A stretch of 64,000 bases of DNA from CAZAQK01 sp046344715 (GTDB lineage: Bacteria; Pseudomonadota; Alphaproteobacteria; Rickettsiales; SXRF01). The notes beneath the pieces are model-generated. The model worked only from the letters and a program-made list of their open reading frames with translations. It was not told where the DNA came from and did no database searches. Positions 44,140 through 53,088 of the stretch are shown one piece after another; the stretch's first letter is position 1, and the number at the start of each line of letters is the position of its first letter. The translations under genes and the position numbers were made by a program. Where the stretch lies: positions 1 through 64,000 of the forward strand of contig JBKDKX010000015.1 of assembly GCA_046344715.1 (NCBI GenBank). Direction: 5' to 3'.

Positions 44140-44298
44140 CTATTTTCGTTCTATTAAGTAGTTATATTTCGATTTTCCAGAAAGTAAGCGGAAACGAAAA
44201 CCTAAAGTATGCAATGCGGAACGTACAATAATTTCTGGCTTCGTATTCTTTGAGCGAATACGGGACATAATCCAGCTTCGATAATTAGGGGATTTCAT
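44140..44298 (-). pseudogene. Truncated Vsr mismatch endonuclease
   Basis: 52 codons, from an ATG at 44298, give SWIMSRIRSKNTKPEIIVRS followed by ALHTLGFRFRL, the unmistakable N-terminus of very-short-patch-repair endonucleases. The frame diverges and stops after about 38 matching residues; the catalytic Asp and His region and zinc ligands are missing (Vsr is about 140 residues). Vsr genes normally accompany C5-cytosine methylases such as the one here. The rest of the 43926-44338 gap has nothing else I can call. Confidence 0.75.
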
Positions 44299-44338
44299 GC
44301 TTACCATGCAATGTTTAGGTCAATCGCTAATATGAAGA

Positions 44339-45454
44339 TTAAGATAGAAGCTCACGGATAGCTTTACCCCTCAATTCGCGTTGAGCCTTACGCCCAACGC
44401 TTTCGCGTGCTGCAAGTGTATAATCATCAGGCACCTGTCTTGAGAATTCCAACAGCCGTTTCCGAGCTTCGTCCTGAGGTAATTGCCTTAACGTAGCATT
44501 GCGGCTCAGTTCGACGGCCAAGCTAAAGAAATTAGCTTTATTCCACCACATCGATGAATCCGGAATATCAATTCCAGAAATAAATTCGGCGCTATCATTA
44601 ATTGCAGTGATGACTTCATCATGTTCAGGAAAATCTTGTGCTTTTTCATCAAGATATTTTCTTACTCTATCATTACGCTGATAATAGCCATCCATAAATG
44701 TACACATCAGGTTGAGTGTAAACATTAATGGTACTTTCCGATCAAATTCGAATGCGGTAAAAATGGATTTAGCTCTAACCAATTTAGAAAAGGGGCCATC
44801 TGCAGTTTGAATAACCCATTCCCAAGTTTTTTCATCGATTCCAGGATCTTTGCTGAATAAATTGCTTGCCAGTACTTCTAGATTACCATCTTCGCTACCA
44901 ACATCACCAAGTTCATCACTGTCTGAAACCTCATTGGAGATTTCTCCAGAGAGGGCTCGCGCTACTAACATAAATTCAGATGCAGAATATTCTGAAGCTA
45001 ATTTTTCGATAGCGGAGAGTGAGTAAAATGTTCTATTAAGCCTACGAAACACATCTTTTAGGCGTTCATCACCTGCATCCAGGTCAAAATCAATTACAGG
45101 AACTTCATACTTCAAAAATATTTCACGTTCTGATGTAGTAAGATCTTTAAAAACTTTTCCATCAACAGTTAGGTTGCCATTAATAAATTCGCGAATTGTA
45201 TTAAGGCGTTGCTGGCCATCTACTACAGCTTGGCTAGCTTGCATAGTATCCAAATCAATTGGCCCTCTAGCCAAAAAAATTTGGGGAAATGGGTAGCCTT
45301 TTAAGATCGTATCAATAAAGTCGCGTTTATGGGTATCGCGCCAAACAAGGTTTCTTTGGAAATATGGCGATAAAGTAAGGCGTGCACTGCGCATTGCTGA
45401 CACTAAGTCAATAATTTCCCTGGAACGCACAGTGTATTTTAAATCATTTTGCAT
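44339..45454 (-). CDS. DUF262 (GmrS/ParB-like) protein
   Basis: 371 residues. SPYFQRNLVWRDTHKRDFID, GYPFPQIFLA and AVVDGQQRLNTIREF are the DUF262 core; DGQQR is the ParB-like nucleotide-handling motif seen in GmrSD type IV restriction and other defence proteins. The C-terminal half is helical and lacks the DUF1524 HNH nuclease domain of GmrD. Its start is 2 bp after the stop of the nucleotidyltransferase-like gene, so the two are an operon. Confidence 0.85.
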   Translation of the reverse strand: MQNDLKYTVRSREIIDLVSAMRSARLTLSPYFQRNLVWRDTHKRDFIDTILKGYPFPQIFLARGPIDLDTMQASQAVVDGQQRLNTIREFINGNLTVDGKVFKDLTTSEREIFLKYEVPVIDFDLDAGDERLKDVFRRLNRTFYSLSAIEKLASEYSASEFMLVARALSGEISNEVSDSDELGDVGSEDGNLEVLASNLFSKDPGIDEKTWEWVIQTADGPFSKLVRAKSIFTAFEFDRKVPLMFTLNLMCTFMDGYYQRNDRVRKYLDEKAQDFPEHDEVITAINDSAEFISGIDIPDSSMWWNKANFFSLAVELSRNATLRQLPQDEARKRLLEFSRQVPDDYTLAARESVGRKAQRELRGKAIRELLS

Positions 45455-45456
45455 AT

Positions 45457-46047
45457 CTACCCCATCAAAGTTGAAAGTGCGCTATCTTGTTTCCAGCAGA
45501 ATGCATACTCATTCATATATACTGCTAAAGTAATTCGATTAAATGTCGCGGTATGTTTACGGCTTATCTGTCCTTCAAACTGCTTATGTAATTGGCTAAG
45601 CTGAGATTTAGGCATAACCTTAATTCTAATCATGCCGCGCTTAAGTATTTGTTCTTTAAATAGCTCAATCTGCTCAACACTCATGACCCCAAAAGGCGTG
45701 GAATCTGTAAAGCTACGAGTTGCTTTTACTATATCGATCCAAAGCTTTTGAAAAAGATCCGTATTTACGCACGCAACATCAAGATCAGAGATGGCCAGTT
45801 CAAAAAGCTTATCCTTGTATATGCTAAACCCTAATTGTGCAGAACCACAAAAATGAATACTTGAGTATGGAATTTTAAAATATTGGGAAATCTCTGTCTT
45901 GATATCGAATTCTTTTTCCCTTTGCCGACTTAGCGAAGCAGGCCTTTCTTCTATGAACAGACGGCGTGCACGCATCTCTCGATCTGCATACCTAGCACCT
46001 ATCGACCGAACCTGTTTCTTTAATTGTTCAAGCACTGTTTCCATCAT
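45457..46047 (-). CDS. Nucleotidyltransferase-like protein paired with DUF262
   Basis: 196 residues. HFCGSAQLGF ... LAISDLDVACV has the G-S-x(n)-D-x-D pattern of the polymerase-beta-type nucleotidyltransferase fold; the spacing between GS and DLD is about 17 residues. An N-terminal helical stretch rich in Arg and Glu and a C-terminal helix flank it. A third acidic residue is not obvious. Either of two ATGs serves as start. Function in a defence module is inferred from the DUF262 partner and the island setting. Confidence 0.65.
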   Translation of the reverse strand: MMETVLEQLKKQVRSIGARYADREMRARRLFIEERPASLSRQREKEFDIKTEISQYFKIPYSSIHFCGSAQLGFSIYKDKLFELAISDLDVACVNTDLFQKLWIDIVKATRSFTDSTPFGVMSVEQIELFKEQILKRGMIRIKVMPKSQLSQLHKQFEGQISRKHTATFNRITLAVYMNEYAFCWKQDSALSTLMG

Positions 46048-46213
46048 TCGAAAACTCTAGTCGAGCGCAAAGCAATTGTACATCCTTGAAAGATTACGAA
46101 ATGAAGTTAAAAATAGTTGGCCAAGCGGTTAACACTTATCTATTTTGGAATGGTAAAGTGCCTTCGACTGACGTTTAATATCATCAAAAATCGTCATCGG
46201 GTTGGACAGCGCT

Positions 46214-46351
46214 ATGACTGATAATACAGTCAGGAAACATTCAAACCCCAATGCCACCATTCTTGTTAATACAAGAAAGAAACAAGATAAAAGCCCCACT
46301 GTTAATACAATGGGAAAACAGTTAAAATGGTGGGCTTCAAGCAAAGGTTAA
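46214..46351 (+). CDS. Possible 45-residue basic protein
   Basis: ATG at 46214; sequence is hydrophilic and Lys/Asn/Thr-rich ending GKQLKWWASSKG. No ribosome-binding site stands out and no family is recognised, so it may be chance. Confidence 0.25.
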   Translation: MTDNTVRKHSNPNATILVNTRKKQDKSPTVNTMGKQLKWWASSKG

Positions 46352-46458
46352 GGAGCGTTACCCAGTGGTCGCCCTAGAAGTCCCATAAACCGACATTGGA
46401 GTCCTTTAGCTAGGCGGGTCTAGGTAGGCATCGCTTAACCTTAAACTCGACCTGCTGT

Positions 46459-46524
46459 CCTTTTATGGGAATCCGCACTATAAGGGCTGGGGGTTCGGTA
46501 TTAATGTTTGAGCTAAATCGCGCC
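46459..46524 (+). repeat. Direct repeat, left copy, before the 982-residue gene
   Basis: 46459-46490 matches 49849-49880 at 30 of 32 bases (CCTTTTATGGGAATCC...CTATAAG.GCTGG), then after an indel the block GTTTGAGCTAAATCGCGCC is repeated exactly (46506-46524 and 49902-49920). Confidence 0.8.
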
Positions 46525-46828
46525 GCCACATCCCAAGAATTTTGTTCTAAATCTGAGTTTTAAAAGCCATTTAAAGTTAGAACAAAAGCGCGTGCCCACA
46601 TTGTGTTAGATGCTGAAGGCCGTGACGTTTGCTGCTGTACTAAGATTTTACTGCTCGGATTTCACTTTTTGTGTTATTTTTCTAATAATTCTAGTAACTT
46701 AGATTACCTTAAGGGAGTGCAAATATTCTAAAATTCTTTACGCAAAATAATTACTTTACTTTTCTTAACCTCATAATAGGCTACTATCTATCCCCTGTAG
46801 ATAAAAAAAAATATAATAGGAGAAAGTT

Positions 46829-49777
46829 ATGACAAATGGAATATCGAGTGAGTTAAGCAGAGCCTTAGATTTGATTAAAGATAGAAAGGCATGGCCGTCT
46901 TCTGCAGCATTCGACAGCCACTTTTCTAATGCAGGGGTAGCTTCCAAATTTGAGCATGCCGCCCAGAAGGGCGATCTGTACGCAGCAGAACGTATGTACC
47001 GTGTCTATAATGATTGGAACCAAAAATTAGATTCATATAGCGGCCAATATGGGTCTTCATACTACGTACATGTGTACACTATCGATTCAGAGGCAGCAGA
47101 AAGAATTCGTGGAAAAACTCTATCTGAAGTAGCACTTGATTATCCGTCAAATGCGTATTTCCAATCTGGAAGAAGACAACTGCAATGGAGACCACTTAGT
47201 GCTCTTGACATGTGTGTTTACCAAACAACTTATGATGCAAGAACTAAACACTCGTTTATACCCGACCACTATTCATTAAGAACTGATAGTGAGTCAGAAA
47301 AACCAGAGGTATATTTAGGAAGTAGTAAAATTACCACGGAACTAAGCGGTCTATCTGTGGCGGCTGCGTCTGGTAGCGCGGCAGCTGCTGATATACTTGG
47401 TAAATTCTATGATGTTGGTAGCATTACGTACGCAGCGTTTCTCCGCAATAAAAGAGCTGGCAATCCACATTACAACAGCCAAAAATCAGGTTATTATTCA
47501 CGTCTACACAACTTCCTCACCGGCAAAAATGATGCGATGTATGGGGAGTACGTTGATGCACGCCTGAAAGACCCCGAAGGTATGTATGATGTGGCGGAAG
47601 CGATTATCACAAATCAACATGTACGAAAATCATACAATCAGAAGAATGGCATAGCTGGCGATTCTGACCAAGGCGCACGAGATATACTTAAAAATGCAGC
47701 AAACCTTGGTTATGCCAATGCTGCGTGGCGGTTGGCGCGTCTGCATCATGAGCAATATATCATGACTGATAGCAAAACCGAGCTACAGCAATTGTTCCAT
47801 TGGTATAAAAAAGCGGCAGAGCTTGGTAATAAGGAAGCAAGTCATCATATTGCGTATTTCAAGGCGCAGTTTCCAGATATTGAAGCCACCGCAGCTTCGC
47901 TGGATAAGGTAGCAGTAAGCAACCCAACATCTGACTATCTGGCAAAACGCCCCGATGCTCTGGGTGAAGTGGTGATACCGGAGGCGGATATTGCATTCTT
48001 AAAATCACATAATCCAGATATAAAGGGAAGCCTGACCACAGCATCTAGCCTGCTTGATAAACAGCTCGGTGAAATGGACAAGTTTATGTCTGCGCTACAG
48101 GCAAAAATAAAAGTCTTGTTGGATAACGCAACACGTCTTGCCGAAGCGCAAGCTGCTATCGCCGGACGTGAAGACCAGATTCATCAACGCGTACAGGCAC
48201 TTCATGAGATGAGAATGATACTGGCCGATGATAAAGGTCGAGGGGCTGAAGGTTGGGTATCAGGTGCAAATACCTTATTAATTACAGCAAACCCCAAGTT
48301 GGCTATTTTAGATGGACTCATGCGCTCGACTTTAGAAAAAGTAGGTACGTCTAACCAAGGAGGGTCTTTTGAAAATTATTTAAAGGCTCAGCGAATCAAG
48401 GTGGAGCTAGTGCGTGAGGAAGTAGCTAATATTGACCAAGCCATTGCGGCCACAAGGGGCACAGCACTGGTTAAAAGTATTCAAAAAGACGAAGTGTCAC
48501 AACGTCGTCTGCTTTCGGCATACCTGAAAAAGACACTTATTGACCAAGGGTTAAAGAATATTGCCTCACTAGAACCAATTGCAAAACAACACGGCTTTAA
48601 TTCGGTTGACCATTTAATCTCAGTAAGTGCCAATATTGCAGGTGACCAAGGAATGCTTGCAGGCGCATTGGGTGCATTTGTGCGTGGATTTGCAGATACT
48701 AAGGATATGGAAACAATCATTGCACACGCTAACCGCCACACACTAGGCGGCAAAGAGTCTGAATTTAAGGTGACAAATGCTATAGTAAATTTTGTTGAGC
48801 AGGTTATTAAACCAAATATAGACCAATATTCTTCCCTTGCATCACGCGTGGATGTGCTTAAAGCCGAAGGTGTTGATTTTGTGCAAAACCCTAACGCCAC
48901 ACTTGCCACCAGAGACTACAAAAATCCGACCTTTGTCAAAACGTTGCTTGAAACTGAGTATAGCGTTTCAGGAAGCGCAGAAGTGGCAAAAATGTTTGAC
49001 CACTCCATGCACAGGCATGGCAAACATGTCATTTATGACCCAACAGCGGATGGGGTGCAACACACCAAAAAAACCATAGATTTGGTTGAGCCGGATGAGG
49101 TCAGGGAATATAGCGATCTCGTGGCACAAAAAAGCAAACGTGGTGACAGGACACTTCCTCCTATGCCAAGCTTATTTACAAGAACCTGCGCAAATGAATA
49201 CCTCACCCCATTGACAAAAAAACATGCTGAATCGACTAAATTTCATGATAGGCCGGATGCAGCACTTGCCTATGTAACTGCTACCCATGTGGTCGCAGAT
49301 TTTATCGATAAGATGTCATTAAGCCCTCTGGCCAAATATAGGGCGACCCTAAAAGATAAATCATTAGTGGATAATGTTATTGCCCAGACATTCTTTGATT
49401 TCTTCAGCAGCATGGGTGTTGCACACAAAGCTAATTTTGCCGCTGGGTTTCAAGATGTAGAACGAAAATTTGGTAGTGGTGATTTTACCAAAGCAAGTTC
49501 AGATCTGGGACGGGAAATATCAAAAGATATGCTTGCACAATATGACGTATATGCAAAGTTGCTTGAAGCAAATTTAAAGAAGTCTCTCTCTGACAGCATT
49601 GCCCCAGAAGCAAGGCAATTACTGGCACAACTTGATGCCCTAGAAAAAGAAGGAGTTTCTATTGTAAAGCCTGAGATCATCAAAAATCATGCCAGCCAGT
49701 ATCTTGATGAATTGCGTACGCGAGAGATGGCGTTTGAGAATATGAGTCCGGCTGCACGCAGCTTGAGGGGAAAATAA
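46829..49777 (+). CDS. Large uncharacterised protein with Sel1-like repeats
   Basis: 982 residues, no signal peptide or membrane span. Residues about 175-190 and 285-350 show Sel1/TPR-like helical repeats (NAANLGYANAAWRLARLHHE; WYKKAAELGNKEASHHIA). The middle (about 400-480) is a probable coiled coil and the last 400 residues are helical and unfamiliar, ending in a DALEKEGVSIVKPEI segment. A strong ribosome-binding site AGGAGAAAG precedes the ATG. The gene is bracketed by direct repeats. Sel1-rich proteins often act in protein-protein or host contacts, but no function can be assigned. Confidence 0.75.
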   Translation: MTNGISSELSRALDLIKDRKAWPSSAAFDSHFSNAGVASKFEHAAQKGDLYAAERMYRVYNDWNQKLDSYSGQYGSSYYVHVYTIDSEAAERIRGKTLSEVALDYPSNAYFQSGRRQLQWRPLSALDMCVYQTTYDARTKHSFIPDHYSLRTDSESEKPEVYLGSSKITTELSGLSVAAASGSAAAADILGKFYDVGSITYAAFLRNKRAGNPHYNSQKSGYYSRLHNFLTGKNDAMYGEYVDARLKDPEGMYDVAEAIITNQHVRKSYNQKNGIAGDSDQGARDILKNAANLGYANAAWRLARLHHEQYIMTDSKTELQQLFHWYKKAAELGNKEASHHIAYFKAQFPDIEATAASLDKVAVSNPTSDYLAKRPDALGEVVIPEADIAFLKSHNPDIKGSLTTASSLLDKQLGEMDKFMSALQAKIKVLLDNATRLAEAQAAIAGREDQIHQRVQALHEMRMILADDKGRGAEGWVSGANTLLITANPKLAILDGLMRSTLEKVGTSNQGGSFENYLKAQRIKVELVREEVANIDQAIAATRGTALVKSIQKDEVSQRRLLSAYLKKTLIDQGLKNIASLEPIAKQHGFNSVDHLISVSANIAGDQGMLAGALGAFVRGFADTKDMETIIAHANRHTLGGKESEFKVTNAIVNFVEQVIKPNIDQYSSLASRVDVLKAEGVDFVQNPNATLATRDYKNPTFVKTLLETEYSVSGSAEVAKMFDHSMHRHGKHVIYDPTADGVQHTKKTIDLVEPDEVREYSDLVAQKSKRGDRTLPPMPSLFTRTCANEYLTPLTKKHAESTKFHDRPDAALAYVTATHVVADFIDKMSLSPLAKYRATLKDKSLVDNVIAQTFFDFFSSMGVAHKANFAAGFQDVERKFGSGDFTKASSDLGREISKDMLAQYDVYAKLLEANLKKSLSDSIAPEARQLLAQLDALEKEGVSIVKPEIIKNHASQYLDELRTREMAFENMSPAARSLRGK

Positions 49778-49848
49778 TCCGCCCTTAATGTTGCTTTGAG
49801 CGTCTTTAGGCTTAACCCATTCGGTTAACTCTAACCTTGCTTTGTTGC

Positions 49849-49920
49849 CCTTTTATGGGAATCCGGACTATAAGTGCTGGAGGCTCGTTAGGGTTATTAA
49901 AGTTTGAGCTAAATCGCGCC
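49849..49920 (+). repeat. Direct repeat, right copy, after the 982-residue gene
   Basis: Partner of 46459-46524. Contains an extra GCTCGTTAGG (49883-49892) that also occurs in the tRNA-fMet gene (36497-36506), and runs directly into the attR sequence. Confidence 0.8.
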
Positions 49921-49930
49921 CCCGCAACCA
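49911..49930 (+). repeat. attR-like direct repeat of the island
   Basis: AAATCGCGCCCCCGCAACCA, 18 of 20 bases equal to the tRNA-fMet 3' end at 36532-36551. Confidence 0.7.
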
Positions 49931-49997
49931 ACACCACAGACAATCTCCGAGGATTGGCAAAAATCACACAATCTTCTGGTGCCGCATTTTCAGGATG

Positions 49998-52217
49998 TTA
50001 CGCGGGGGTAAAAAACACTTTGACCCGCATTGTCTCTGCTTTAATAGCGGTGAGCATCTCCAGTTTTTGGGTATCGTTGTGCTCGAAATTAGCTTCGGCA
50101 CGTTTGCAGAGATGATGTAGTTGCGTTGCGCCTAAGTTGCCTGAGGATCCTTTGAAGCGGTGGGCAGCAGATTTCCACGCATCATTTTTATCTGCGCCCA
50201 TGCTTTGTTCCAGAATTACAATCATCTCCTGCGCTTGTTCTAAAAACAGATCAGCGAGCGCCTTTTCTTCCGCAGGGTCACCATCGGTAAACAGGCGAAG
50301 CTGCTCCATATCAACAGGTTCTTCTTTGGTTTCCTGTGATACAGCAATTTCTGGTTTTGCAGCGTTGATAATGGATTTGGTTTCATCCAGCACAAACCAC
50401 GCTTCTATAGTTTTCTTCAAATGTTCGGCACGCAATGGTTTGCTCAAATAATCATCCATACCAGCATTTAGGCATTTCTCACGGTCGCCCATCATTGCGT
50501 TGGCGGTCATGGCAATAATCGGAACATGGGTAAGCCCAGAAGACTCACGCACACGAATCTCCTGCGTTGCGATGTATCCATCCATCTTAGGCATTTGACA
50601 GTCCATAAAAATCATATGATACCTGTTGCTATCATATTTCATTACCGCTTCAAAACCGTCCTCAGCTTTATCGATATGGCGGAAGCCAAATTTACGCAGC
50701 AGCTTCTCAGCAAATACCTGATTCACAGGGTAATCTTCCACCAGCAACACATGTGCTTCACTGATATGAATCTTTCCAACACAATGGTGGCTTAAGTTTC
50801 TTAAGCTCTCAATCGTTACTGCTTCATCTATTGGGCTTGCAGGATTATAGGGAATAGCAAACCAGAAGGTAGAGCCTTTACCTAAAGCACTTTCGACACC
50901 GATTTCACCTCCCATGAGTTGAACAAGTTGTTTAGTGATAGCAAGTCCTAAACCTGTGCCGCCATACTGGCGTGTGACTGTACTATCGGCCTGCGTAAAT
51001 TTTTCAAAGATTTCGCTGAGTTTCTCAGAGGGAATACCCATGCCGGTATCCTCCACCGTAACATACAGCCTGTCGCCATTTTTGTGCTCCTGTATGCTTG
51101 CCTTGATTCGCACATGTCCCTGCGCGGTAAATTTAATAGCATTGCCAACAAGATTCATAAGGATCTGGCGAACACGCCCTGGATCTCCCCAGATATGTGT
51201 GGGCACTTGCGAATCTGCGCTTACCACCAGATCAACACCTTTCTTTTCCGCCTGTGGACGCAGTAAGTTACCGGTTTTATGCAATGTATCGATAAATCCA
51301 AACGCGATATTCTCAAGCGCGAGCGCGCCTGCCTCAATCTTTGAGAAATCAAGAATATCATTGAGTAGCATCAGCAGATTCTCGCCGGAGCTATTAATAG
51401 TGGAAACAAATTCTTTTTGCTCAGCATCAAGTGGGGTATCTGCAAGTAATTGTGCCATTCCTAGCACGCCATTCATCGGCGTACGAAGTTCATGGCTCAT
51501 ATTGGCAAGGAAGTCGCCCTTTGCCTTGTTGGCCGCTTCCGCCTTTTCTAAACTTTCCTTCAAATCGCGGGTGGCTGCTTCTGCCTTCATGTTGGCGCGC
51601 TTAAGCTGCAACCACATGTTTTTCTCTTTGAGTTCTTCTTGTTTCTTTGCGGTAATATCGCGTTCAATGGCAGCGAAGTGTGTTACTATGCCATCGGTAT
51701 TCCTGACCGGTACAATACTAATGTCTAACCAGTAATTTGTACCATCTTTACTAACATTAAGCAGCTCGTCCTTAAATGGTTTTCCTTCGAGCAATGCCGC
51801 TTTCATTGCATCAAGCGTTTCGCGCTTTGTAAATTCACTTTGCAGAAAGCGTGGTGATTTTCCAATGGCTTCATCTGCGGTATAACCGGAGATTTTTGTG
51901 AATGCTTCATTGACATACATAATCTCTGGGCCTGGATTTTTTAGATCTGCATTTGTAATGATAATGCTGTCATTAGCGCTTTTTAATACTGTTTCAAGCA
52001 ATGCTGCTCTTTCACGCAGTGTCGCTGCCAGACGTATTTGCGGACGAAACACAAATATTGTCATAATAATAAGGAATGCAACGGCTCCCATAAAAGCGAT
52101 GTGACTAATGATATCGGTTAATGTTTCTGGTGGATCAATGATGATATGCAGGACGGCAGTTCCCAATACCAGGGCAAGGGAAAAATAAAATATTGGAACG
52201 GTATATTTTGTCTGCAT
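49998..52217 (-). CDS. Hybrid sensor histidine kinase (PAS-HK-REC-HPt)
   Basis: About 739 residues from the ATG at 52217 (the frame opens earlier but overlaps the next gene). Two N-terminal membrane helices, a LOV-like PAS domain with GKSPRFLQ where photoactive LOV has a Cys (so not light-sensing by that chemistry), HisKA NMSHELRTPMNG with His near 242, HATPase (DPGRVRQILMNLVGNAIKF, GTGLGLAI), a receiver with FMDCQMPKMDG, and a C-terminal HPt AAHRFKGSSGNLG. Phosphate should pass through it to the neighbouring regulators. Confidence 0.92.
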   Translation of the reverse strand: MQTKYTVPIFYFSLALVLGTAVLHIIIDPPETLTDIISHIAFMGAVAFLIIMTIFVFRPQIRLAATLRERAALLETVLKSANDSIIITNADLKNPGPEIMYVNEAFTKISGYTADEAIGKSPRFLQSEFTKRETLDAMKAALLEGKPFKDELLNVSKDGTNYWLDISIVPVRNTDGIVTHFAAIERDITAKKQEELKEKNMWLQLKRANMKAEAATRDLKESLEKAEAANKAKGDFLANMSHELRTPMNGVLGMAQLLADTPLDAEQKEFVSTINSSGENLLMLLNDILDFSKIEAGALALENIAFGFIDTLHKTGNLLRPQAEKKGVDLVVSADSQVPTHIWGDPGRVRQILMNLVGNAIKFTAQGHVRIKASIQEHKNGDRLYVTVEDTGMGIPSEKLSEIFEKFTQADSTVTRQYGGTGLGLAITKQLVQLMGGEIGVESALGKGSTFWFAIPYNPASPIDEAVTIESLRNLSHHCVGKIHISEAHVLLVEDYPVNQVFAEKLLRKFGFRHIDKAEDGFEAVMKYDSNRYHMIFMDCQMPKMDGYIATQEIRVRESSGLTHVPIIAMTANAMMGDREKCLNAGMDDYLSKPLRAEHLKKTIEAWFVLDETKSIINAAKPEIAVSQETKEEPVDMEQLRLFTDGDPAEEKALADLFLEQAQEMIVILEQSMGADKNDAWKSAAHRFKGSSGNLGATQLHHLCKRAEANFEHNDTQKLEMLTAIKAETMRVKVFFTPA

Positions 52218-52227
52218 AACTACCCTG

Positions 52228-53082
52228 TTACATTGACTGCTTGCGATGGTGCAGCGCGCCATTTCTAATATACTGGCGCATTTTTTCTTTCTTGAAAGGC
52301 TTGGCTATGAAACCAGAGGCACCGCTTGCAAGTGCTGTGGTGACATTATCCAGATAGCTGTTTGAGCTAAACATTACCACATAGGCATCTTTATCGCTTG
52401 CCATGATTTGATGCAGCACATCAAAACCGCTGGCATCTGGCAGGCCTATATCAAGAAATACAATATCTGGCGCGTGCAGAAGATAATTAGCAACCGCGTC
52501 ATGGGCGTTAGCTGCAGTAATTATTGCATAATTTTCCTTGAAAGCACTGGCTGTAATGCGTCGTGTCAGTGGGTCATCCTCAACCACCATAATGTGAAGC
52601 GGCATACGTGCCTTGCGGAGTTTCTTTGCTTCAGCAAAAATTGCTTCAAGTGCCGCCGTTTCACCAAAGTTATGGGTGTTGGCTTTTTGGAGTGCGGGCC
52701 GCGAAGCATCTGTTTTGGTTAACAACAGCTCGCGTACATTTTTCCAGTCTGTTGACATGTCATAGAATGTACATCCTGAAGTGGTACCTTCCGATAGTGA
52801 TGCGGCATTAATAAATTCATCGGCAATTGCGTATAGCTGTGCATCCTGTAGGTCGCGGCTTATGAAGAGAACGTCATTGTCAGCACAATGCACCAGGTCG
52901 CAATCAATATCGGTATGTGTCTTTTTGATCTGCGAAATGATGGCTGTGCGGCAGCCAGCAATGTTTTCTTCATTATGGCCAATGTGCAGGCAATGCCAGG
53001 CTTCCAGGCTTTTATGGTCTTTGCTGATTGCTGTCGTCAGATTATGAATAAAGGATGTAGTATTTTCGGTATGTATGCGCAC
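52228..53082 (-). CDS. Response regulator with unknown N-terminal domain (paralogue 1)
   Basis: 284 residues. The C-terminal receiver has VVEDDPLTRRI, FLDIGLPDASGF and FIAKPFKKEK. The N-terminal 150 residues form an alpha/beta domain found also in the next gene, unrecognised. Starts with GTG at 53082, with GGAG overlapping the stop of the gene upstream. No DNA-binding output. Confidence 0.82.
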   Translation of the reverse strand: MRIHTENTTSFIHNLTTAISKDHKSLEAWHCLHIGHNEENIAGCRTAIISQIKKTHTDIDCDLVHCADNDVLFISRDLQDAQLYAIADEFINAASLSEGTTSGCTFYDMSTDWKNVRELLLTKTDASRPALQKANTHNFGETAALEAIFAEAKKLRKARMPLHIMVVEDDPLTRRITASAFKENYAIITAANAHDAVANYLLHAPDIVFLDIGLPDASGFDVLHQIMASDKDAYVVMFSSNSYLDNVTTALASGASGFIAKPFKKEKMRQYIRNGALHHRKQSM

Positions 53083-53088
53083 GTTAAG

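Larger units (their letters stand above)
46048..46828. other. Gap between the DUF262 module and the 982-residue gene
   Basis: 780 bp with a possible 45-codon gene (46214-46351) and the first of two direct repeats (46459-46524). The rest is AT-rich leader in front of the large gene; its ribosome-binding site AGGAGAAAG ends 3 bp before the ATG at 46829. Confidence 0.5.
36508..49930. mobile_element. Genomic island integrated in the initiator tRNA-Met gene
   Basis: Left end: the 3' half of tRNA-fMet, which the recombinase gene reads into. Right end: a 20-bp sequence at 49911-49930 matching 36532-36551 at 18 of 20 positions, including GCCCCCGCAACCA exactly. In between are recombinase, replication, restriction-modification and unknown genes, mostly on one strand. 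No conjugation genes were seen, so it is an integrative element, probably mobilisable or defective. Confidence 0.75.

Noticed and set aside
44339..45454. DUF262 gene as a complete GmrSD type IV restriction enzyme
   Set aside because: The DUF1524 HNH domain of GmrD is missing, and the neighbour is nucleotidyltransferase-like, not a nuclease.
50935..51735. 266-codon frame antisense to the hybrid kinase
   Set aside because: Serine- and leucine-rich mirror of the kinase domain coding sequence; no independent signals.
51799..51960. LOV photoreceptor domain in the hybrid kinase
   Set aside because: The flavin-binding Cys of GxNCRFLQ is Pro here, so canonical LOV photochemistry is excluded.
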